From CAYZMH01 sp964479445 (GTDB lineage: Bacteria > Bacteroidota > Bacteroidia > Bacteroidales > GCA-2748055), in the NCBI GenBank assembly GCA_964479445.1, contig CAYZMH010000046.1, positions 1 to 27,244 on the forward strand: 27,244 nt of DNA, given 5' to 3'. Positions within the stretch are counted from its first letter, which is position 1; each line of letters opens with the position of its first letter. Shown piece after piece: positions 21,859-27,244 of the stretch. Below the pieces are notes generated by a model that was given only the letters and a program-made list of their open reading frames with translations, searched no databases and had not been told where the DNA came from. Made by a program: the position numbers and the translations under genes.

Positions 21859-24621
21859 TTAAAATGATACCTGTACAGAGGTGGTAAACCTTCTGCCAAA
21901 TCCAAAAAATACGGTAGCCGAACGGGCATCAAAACTCTGGTACTGCGAATAGGGACTGAACGAATCATTGTTGGTGGCATCCCATATATATTTGGTGTCC
22001 AGAATATTCATCAGGCTGAACCGGATGTCCAGCCGGACATCATTCAGTTTATCCAGGTTGAATCCATACCCTGCATGAAGATCTAACAGGTTAAAATTGG
22101 GCATCTTCCAGGAGTCGATCACGTTCCCCTCGTCATCGGTCGTGCTCTCCGGGGTAAATTGCGAAAAGTACTTGCCGAAATAGGTCTGACGCAGGTTAAG
22201 GTACATCCCCTTGATGGGTTCATACCTTATGCTGGACCCCAGTTGCGTCTGGGCCGCATCGCCCACGTGAATACCCCGGGCATCAAAATCAAGCACCTGG
22301 TTTACCGGCGGATTGCTCCCCTCGTCCAGATAGTATTGCAGGTCCTCGATGTAAGAATCCCAGATCCAGTCCCCAAGGGAAACCGTTCCCTGGAACTCCA
22401 GGTTATAGAGGATCTTGTAGACAAAATCCAGCTCAACTCCCATATGCCGGGCATTCATCCCCGGGATATCTGCATAGATCCGTTTATCGTTATTGTTATC
22501 CGGATCACCCGCTATAAACCCGGGATCGCCGGGCTGCAAATTGTAATTGGAGTAGGTCCGGTAGGTGGGCTTGTTCTCCCAACGGGTATAATAGGCATTT
22601 AAATACAATGAGAAGGTGGGGGATTTGTAGCTATACCCTCCTTCAATAGCCTTCACCCGTTCATTCCCCAGCTCATCGGCAAATTCGGTGGTAAATCCTT
22701 TGTAAAAATAGCGGTAGGCCCTGACCCGGGAGAGGTACCCCAGGTTTAAAAAGACATTGGAGGTCTCTGTAAGGTTGTAATTGGCTCCGGTTTTCACGGT
22801 AAAACCCTGTTTATAGATCCACCCCGACTCTTTCTGGGTGAAGTAGTCAATCTTATTATACCCGCTGACAGCGGTGGTGAGGTTTAAAAACGTGGACAAC
22901 CGGTTCTTTGCATACTCCACCTGGCCGAAGACACCACCCCAGCGTACCAGTCCGTCATAGTAATAATCGATGGTATCCCCTTCAAATTGCATAGCCTCCA
23001 TGGGATTGGCCTGGTAATCGGGACGTGTGTCGGTCTTGTCAACCGCATAATCCCCGCCCAGCAGATCAGTGATGCTGGTATAGTGAATTCCCTTGTAGGT
23101 GCGCAGGTCCAGTCCGCCGCTCAGGTCTATGAACGGACTCAGGTCATAGTTAGCCTTGGAAAGCAATCCGAACCAGTAGTGCTCATTATGCCGCCTGGTC
23201 ATGTAGTTACTGGAATAGGTCAGGTCCTCCCCGTATTGCGGAATCACCGGTCGGAGATTGAGGGGCGGCTGGGGTTTCCAGTTCGCGTAGTAGATCTCCT
23301 GCCAGTTGATCTGACCGTAATGCGGATGCTCCGGATCCTGGTGCAGCTCGCTGTCCTTGATGCTGCTGGCAGGACGGTCGCCTCCTCCCTTTCCAACAGA
23401 CAGGTAGGCATTGTTGGAGATCGTAAACCTGTCTGAAATGGTCCAGAAGTCACGCAGGGTGAACTGCGGCTTATGGTATTCATTCGACCGTGAGGAGAGC
23501 TTCTCTTCCGGTGCATCGGGGTTATTTTTATCCCTTCGCAGGTACCCCCAGTGCTGGTTGTACCCGATCCCCATATCGAAAATATTGTAGCCCGGTGCGA
23601 TCTCCTTCAGTTCGTCGATGTCCATCCCGAGCTCCTTGGCATAGCTGGTATCATAGGCAGAGATGGGCCGGGTATAGGAGCGCTGATCATGCCGCTGCGG
23701 TGCCCCCATGGCGGTAAGCGTGAGCAGGTGATTCTTCAGCCGCTTATCCACCTTGGCATAATAAAACCATCCCTCGGAAAAGGTGTTATCCACCCATCCC
23801 TGGCCGCGTTTATAGGATCCCGCCAGGGTCAGGCCCCACCCGTTGGGAAGCTTACCGCTGGTGAACCCCAGGGTGGTTCGGATTTTCCCCTGGCTGTCAA
23901 TATTCTGCCTGATCCGCATGGAACGCTTGTTTTCAATCCCCTTGGTGAGAATGTTTATCGTACCCCCCACCGAAGGAAGTGCAAGCTGGGATGCCCCCAG
24001 TCCGCGCTGCACCTGCATGGTGCGCGTAACAGCATCCAGTCCGAACCAGTTGGACCAGTAAACCCATCCGTTCTCCATATCGTTTACCGGGATCCCGTCG
24101 ATCATTACGGCAAAGTTGCGCTGATCAAACCCCCGGATGGTGATTCGTGCATCTCCGTCCCCGCCTCCCTGTTGGGTGGCATACACCCCGGGCGTTGAAT
24201 TAAGGATCATGGGCAGGTCCCGTCCGGCCAACTCCTCCTGGATTTTGGCCGGACTCACATTGGTGAAGGCCACCGGGGTCTCGCGTGAAATAGCCATGTC
24301 AGCTGTCACAACCACCTCATCTATCTGCATCGACTCCAGCTTTACATCGAGCCGAACCGGCCGGGATCCAACATTGATATCCCGCTCCACGGTCTCATAC
24401 CCCACATAAGAGATCTGCAGGGTGTAAGCACCCGGTTCCAGTTTCATGGTGAACTGACCGTTATAATCGGTAACGGTACCCTTACCGGGGGCATAAACCA
24501 CGTTGGCCCCGATCAGTTTCTCACCGGTGGAGCCATCTTCGACGGCACCGGTCACTACCGTCTGGGCCGAAACAACCCAGCCAGGCAAAACAATCAACAC
24601 GAAAAAGATAATACGTTTCAT
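21859..24621 (-). CDS. TonB-dependent outer-membrane receptor
   Basis: The 920-residue outer-membrane importer has a signal peptide (about 1-19), a CarboxypepD_reg-like domain (about 22-97, TVVTGAVEDGSTGEKLIGAN), a plug (about 110-220, with ILNSTPGVYATQQGGGDGDA and ITIRGFDQRNFAVMIDGIPV) and a 22-strand-type barrel to the C-terminus, which ends in phenylalanine (TSVQVSF), the usual Bam signal. Energy would come from TonB-ExbBD encoded elsewhere. No SusD-like lipoprotein is adjacent, so this is not a standard SusCD glycan system. Its place between a lamin-tail protein and two secreted nucleases suggests import of nucleic-acid breakdown products; the ligand is not readable from the sequence. Confidence 0.92.
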   Translation of the reverse strand: MKRIIFFVLIVLPGWVVSAQTVVTGAVEDGSTGEKLIGANVVYAPGKGTVTDYNGQFTMKLEPGAYTLQISYVGYETVERDINVGSRPVRLDVKLESMQIDEVVVTADMAISRETPVAFTNVSPAKIQEELAGRDLPMILNSTPGVYATQQGGGDGDARITIRGFDQRNFAVMIDGIPVNDMENGWVYWSNWFGLDAVTRTMQVQRGLGASQLALPSVGGTINILTKGIENKRSMRIRQNIDSQGKIRTTLGFTSGKLPNGWGLTLAGSYKRGQGWVDNTFSEGWFYYAKVDKRLKNHLLTLTAMGAPQRHDQRSYTRPISAYDTSYAKELGMDIDELKEIAPGYNIFDMGIGYNQHWGYLRRDKNNPDAPEEKLSSRSNEYHKPQFTLRDFWTISDRFTISNNAYLSVGKGGGDRPASSIKDSELHQDPEHPHYGQINWQEIYYANWKPQPPLNLRPVIPQYGEDLTYSSNYMTRRHNEHYWFGLLSKANYDLSPFIDLSGGLDLRTYKGIHYTSITDLLGGDYAVDKTDTRPDYQANPMEAMQFEGDTIDYYYDGLVRWGGVFGQVEYAKNRLSTFLNLTTAVSGYNKIDYFTQKESGWIYKQGFTVKTGANYNLTETSNVFLNLGYLSRVRAYRYFYKGFTTEFADELGNERVKAIEGGYSYKSPTFSLYLNAYYTRWENKPTYRTYSNYNLQPGDPGFIAGDPDNNNDKRIYADIPGMNARHMGVELDFVYKILYNLEFQGTVSLGDWIWDSYIEDLQYYLDEGSNPPVNQVLDFDARGIHVGDAAQTQLGSSIRYEPIKGMYLNLRQTYFGKYFSQFTPESTTDDEGNVIDSWKMPNFNLLDLHAGYGFNLDKLNDVRLDIRFSLMNILDTKYIWDATNNDSFSPYSQYQSFDARSATVFFGFGRRFTTSVQVSF

Positions 24622-24745
24622 ACGGATGCATTGAATAATGAAATCATCAAAAGATCATTCCCCGGAAGTGGTTGAAGATGCCTCTCTGCCGCGTAGTATA
24701 CCCAGCAGAAGATGAACTCCGACTCCTGATTCCGATGGGAGATCG

Positions 24746-25792
24746 CTAATCCAGCAACAGTTTCTCCGAAACCACTCCGCCTGCAGAACGGACCTTCAAT
24801 ATATACCAGCCGCGGGTGAGGGAGCTGAAATCATACTGCTTCTCCCGGATCCCTTCCAGGGAGCGGTCGGTGAATACCATCCGGCCGGCCGGATCAAACA
24901 GCACCACTTCATGCAGCTCTTCTTCTGCCGTAACATAAACAGCACCGCCCGCGGGATTGGGATAGACGCTCACTCCCTGCTCCGCCAGGTCTTTCTCCAC
25001 GGCCGTGGCAAATTCACAATCGCAGTAATGGGCATTGAGCGAATCCCACTGATCAGCCCCGCCGGGAACCGTGTCCCACTGCTCGGTGACCACGAACTCC
25101 GTGGTGGGCATTTCATCAATAGAGATTCCTTTTTTTACCCCCGGCTTACGCACCAGGGCATGGTTGGAGGTCCAGGGAATCCAGTAATATCCCTCGGGGA
25201 CAATGTAATTGGTGATATACACACTATCCTGATCGACTACCTCATCGCCGTCATAGATATTCTTATAGACCCACTCATCGGTAAATGCGGCCCAGCCTTC
25301 ATCACTCGAGGTCATGCCTCCCCCTATAATCCCGAACAGGTCCACCAGCACAAAATCGTCGGGATCTCCTGCTCCGCCGTCATCGCGGAAAAGGGCAATG
25401 GCATCGTTCCCGTTCATATAGGTGGGAGCCGGGTATTCGTGGTCCAGTTGATTGGCGATGGCCTGGAGTTCCGGACTGGCTGCCGGTGAGGTCTCCGTTG
25501 AAGTGGTCTGACCGTTCACGATCAGGTGAGTGGAGTAAGACTGGATAAATCCCTCCAGTTGTGTAATGCCTCCCGAGTTGTAGGTATTATTCCCGTTGCT
25601 GTAACGGGCCACCCAGTAATCATCCAGGGCAATCGTCTCTTCGGTAGGATTGTAGATCTCCATGCCCTTGTTATTCCCGGTGCCTTCCAGGTACTCGGAA
25701 AAAAACAGTTCGGAACAATCCTGGGCCTGCATGGCAGGTCCTCCCCACAGGACCATTGCAGTGATGATAAAAACGCGTTTCAATTGATTCAT
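24746..25792 (-). CDS. Secreted lamin-tail-domain protein with T9SS sorting domain
   Basis: The 348-residue protein has a signal peptide (about 1-23), a lamin-tail (LTD) beta-sandwich (about 27-160; LFFSEYLEGTGNNKGMEIYN is a clear LTD start) extended by WTSNHALVRKPGVKKG (207-222) and QWDSLNAHYCDC (248-259), and a C-terminal T9SS sorting domain (about 272-348, SVYPNPAGGAVYV). LTDs with the LVRK...W...LNxHxCDC ending usually precede a catalytic domain in secreted nucleases, but none is present here, so this may be a surface DNA-binding or anchoring subunit. It is first in the operon with its own promoter; the 124 bp to the receptor gene contain no terminator. Confidence 0.82.
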   Translation of the reverse strand: MNQLKRVFIITAMVLWGGPAMQAQDCSELFFSEYLEGTGNNKGMEIYNPTEETIALDDYWVARYSNGNNTYNSGGITQLEGFIQSYSTHLIVNGQTTSTETSPAASPELQAIANQLDHEYPAPTYMNGNDAIALFRDDGGAGDPDDFVLVDLFGIIGGGMTSSDEGWAAFTDEWVYKNIYDGDEVVDQDSVYITNYIVPEGYYWIPWTSNHALVRKPGVKKGISIDEMPTTEFVVTEQWDTVPGGADQWDSLNAHYCDCEFATAVEKDLAEQGVSVYPNPAGGAVYVTAEEELHEVVLFDPAGRMVFTDRSLEGIREKQYDFSSLTRGWYILKVRSAGGVVSEKLLLD

Positions 25793-25826
25793 AATATTCC
25801 TCTTCTTAAATAAAACAACTTCGGTG

Positions 25827-25860
25827 CAAAAATACGATTTCTTTCTTTGCTAAAATCAAA
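25827..25860 (-). promoter_or_regulatory. Promoter of the LTD-receptor-nuclease operon
   Basis: On the minus strand TTTG (25860-25857) and TATTTTTG (25834-25827, exact TAnnTTTG) are 22 bp apart, close to the Bacteroidetes vegetative spacing. The predicted leader is about 30 nt. The upstream terminator at 25881-25917 isolates this promoter from the gene at 25938. Confidence 0.65.
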
Positions 25861-25880
25861 AAAACGATCAAACCGGAGTC

Positions 25881-25917
25881 AACAAAAACCAAAACGGCAC
25901 GCGTTTACGTGCCGTTT
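25881..25917 (-). terminator. Intrinsic terminator of the OB-like/beta-sandwich gene
   Basis: AAACGGCACG (25892-25901) pairs perfectly with CGTGCCGTTT (25908-25917) across a 6-nt loop. On the minus strand it is followed by a T-rich tail (TTGGTTTTTG). It begins 21 bp after the stop at 25938. Confidence 0.82.
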
Positions 25918-25937
25918 GGTCTGTTTTTGAAGGTTGC

Positions 25938-27244
25938 TTATTTTTTCACAAATCTGACAACCCCGCTCTCTGTGCCTGACTCCATGCGAAGCATGTAAAC
26001 CCCTGCACTGAGATGGGAAATATCCAGGGTCAGGGAAGTCTGACCATCATTTTCGGTATTCATGATCATCGTACCGGTTATGTCATATACCCGGATGGAT
26101 GAAACCGATCCCACCTCTTCAAGGTGCAGCTGCTCGTTGGCAGGTACCGGGTAGATCCGGACACCGCTGAAGAGATCCGATCCGATTCCCACTTCCACAT
26201 CAAAGATCACGGAATAGGTCTTGGTGGTCTCCCCGTCTTCGGCAGTCACCTCGATGGTGGTGGTGCGTGCCGCTTCATCACCGGCCAGGTCGGTGGCGTC
26301 GGTAATTGCAACACTTGCATTCTCATCGGTAGTCTCCGCGGTCACTGCGGGTACATCCGTGGTGCCGGGAGGAAGGGTGTAAGTGTAGGTCATCAGGGCC
26401 GGACTGAAATCCGGGATGCTGCTTCCGTCCACCATGATATCGCTCAGGGTGGCATCATCGGAAAGCACCACTTCGATCAGCTCTTCCACGTCATCCGCGG
26501 AGCGCGGGGAGATCTGTGCCGTTCCGTCGTATTCCAGCACGATTCCCGTAACATGGGCGGAATCGGGGATCACGGTCCCGGTAAGCGAGGTACCGTAAAA
26601 ATGAACCCGGCATACCATGGATTCGGATACACCGTTGATATCATAATTGCTTCCGTCATCGAAAGTAGCGGAACCATCCGCATCGGCAAAGGTGACGCTC
26701 TCCACCTTGACCAGCATGCTTTCATACGCATCGATATCGGCATTTATATCGGCCGGGGTAACCACGGCCGGGGCAATATCATTGCCACTGGAAGTGGCAG
26801 CCCCGGGATCCGCGGTCGGGTGGAACTGGATCAGTCCGTTGTAATCCTCCAGTGTTCCTTCCAGTCCGGTAATTCCATCTGCAATGGCATAGGTGGAGGT
26901 AATCACACACGGGTTGTCATCGATCTCGATACCGCCCGTTGCGTCCTGTACATACTTCTTATTCCGATAATTCTGCTGGAAGGTCAGGAACACCTCACCG
27001 GTCACTTTGTAAGTACGGTCAAAATCTGTAGCCGTCCTCAATGCACCCAGGTCAGCCACTTCAATAACCGGGTTGAAGGTAATGCTGTAGGTCTGCTTGG
27101 TGGTACCGTCTTCCGCCGTCACCTCGATCGTGGTGGTACGCGCCGCCTCATCACCCGAAAGATCGGTAGCATCGGTAATTGCTGCCGATGCACCGGCATC
27201 ATTGGTTGTGGCCGTAACCGTGGGAACCGTGGTGGTGCCTGCCG
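25938..27244 (-). CDS. T9SS-secreted protein with OB-like domain between beta-sandwich repeats (5' partial)
   Basis: The reading frame is open to the right window edge, so the N-terminus is missing; 434 residues are visible. Order from the cut end: part of a cadherin-like beta-sandwich repeat (1-57), a DUF5689/OB-like domain (about 65-250, KKYVQDATGGIEIDDNPCVI and YESMLVKVESVTF), a second beta-sandwich repeat (about 260-348), and a T9SS sorting domain (about 355-434, RIYPVPANEQLHLEE ending RFVKK). A GTG at 27122 could be taken as a start but lies in mid-repeat and should be ignored. The OB-like domain resembles that of the HKD protein 4 kb away. No catalytic domain is seen in the visible part; one could lie upstream. 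Confidence 0.82.
   Translation of the reverse strand, partial: AGTTTVPTVTATTNDAGASAAITDATDLSGDEAARTTTIEVTAEDGTTKQTYSITFNPVIEVADLGALRTATDFDRTYKVTGEVFLTFQQNYRNKKYVQDATGGIEIDDNPCVITSTYAIADGITGLEGTLEDYNGLIQFHPTADPGAATSSGNDIAPAVVTPADINADIDAYESMLVKVESVTFADADGSATFDDGSNYDINGVSESMVCRVHFYGTSLTGTVIPDSAHVTGIVLEYDGTAQISPRSADDVEELIEVVLSDDATLSDIMVDGSSIPDFSPALMTYTYTLPPGTTDVPAVTAETTDENASVAITDATDLAGDEAARTTTIEVTAEDGETTKTYSVIFDVEVGIGSDLFSGVRIYPVPANEQLHLEEVGSVSSIRVYDITGTMIMNTENDGQTSLTLDISHLSAGVYMLRMESGTESGVVRFVKK
26202..26366 (-). repeat. 165-bp in-frame repeat, copy 1 (copy 2 at 27075-27239)
   Basis: Both copies encode 55 residues of the beta-sandwich domain with no length difference. By eye 42 of 55 residues are identical, including an unbroken ITDATDL and a 12-residue GDEAARTTTIEV block. 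Copy 2 touches the right window edge, so more copies may follow upstream in the gene. Confidence 0.85.

Noticed and set aside
21859..24621. Calling the TonB receptor SusC of a glycan-utilisation locus
   Set aside because: No SusD-like lipoprotein, glycosidase or sugar regulator is present nearby; the neighbours are nucleases and an LTD protein.
1..27244. tRNA, rRNA, CRISPR arrays or complete insertion sequences
   Set aside because: None was recognised on either strand. The only mobile-element signal is the partial intron-like sequence at the left edge.

Overview
The window looks like a chromosomal segment of a member of the Bacteroidota (Bacteroidales/Marinilabiliales-like). Four lines of evidence support this. 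Secreted proteins end in type IX secretion (T9SS) sorting domains containing a YPNP motif. A SusC-style TonB-dependent receptor carries an N-terminal carboxypeptidase-regulatory domain. Several promoters have the Bacteroidetes -7 box TAnnTTTG. The gene order purH-mreB-mreC-mreD-mrdA-rodA is typical of the phylum. The exact genus cannot be read from the sequence.

Layout. Bases 1-52 appear to be the 5' end of a bacterial class C group II intron on the minus strand, sitting just past the intrinsic terminator of a small heat-shock gene (hsp20, 141-563, minus). Next come a membrane-anchored GAF signalling protein and a MalY/PatB-type PLP enzyme (both minus, probably one transcript). Divergent from these are rsmA and mgtE (plus), which converge on an orphan MacB-like ABC permease (minus). 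From 6765 to 13912 runs a tight six-gene plus-strand operon: purH, the rod-shape genes mreB, mreC and mreD, PBP2 (mrdA) and the SEDS glycosyltransferase rodA. It converges on an acyl-carrier-protein phosphodiesterase gene. A monocistronic gene with its own promoter and terminator (14857-16200) encodes a P-loop protein of the cyclic 2,3-diphosphoglycerate synthetase family.

A compact peroxide-defence pair follows. OxyR (minus) has its two redox cysteines at exactly positions 199 and 208, and is divergent from dps (plus). The two -7 boxes are back-to-back and an ATAAG-N5-CTTAT dyad lies beside them.

The right third (17994-27244, all minus) encodes surface and secreted machinery. One likely operon runs from 25792 down to 17994: a lamin-tail-domain protein, a TonB-dependent receptor, a secreted protein with two phospholipase-D-type HKD motifs and an OB-like domain, and a secreted endonuclease I. 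Three of the four carry T9SS sorting domains. Upstream is the C-terminal part of another T9SS protein with an OB-like domain between two near-identical beta-sandwich repeats. The most economical reading is a locus for breaking down extracellular DNA and importing the products. This is inferred from domain content and operon structure and has not been shown. No tRNA, rRNA, CRISPR array or complete transposon was seen.
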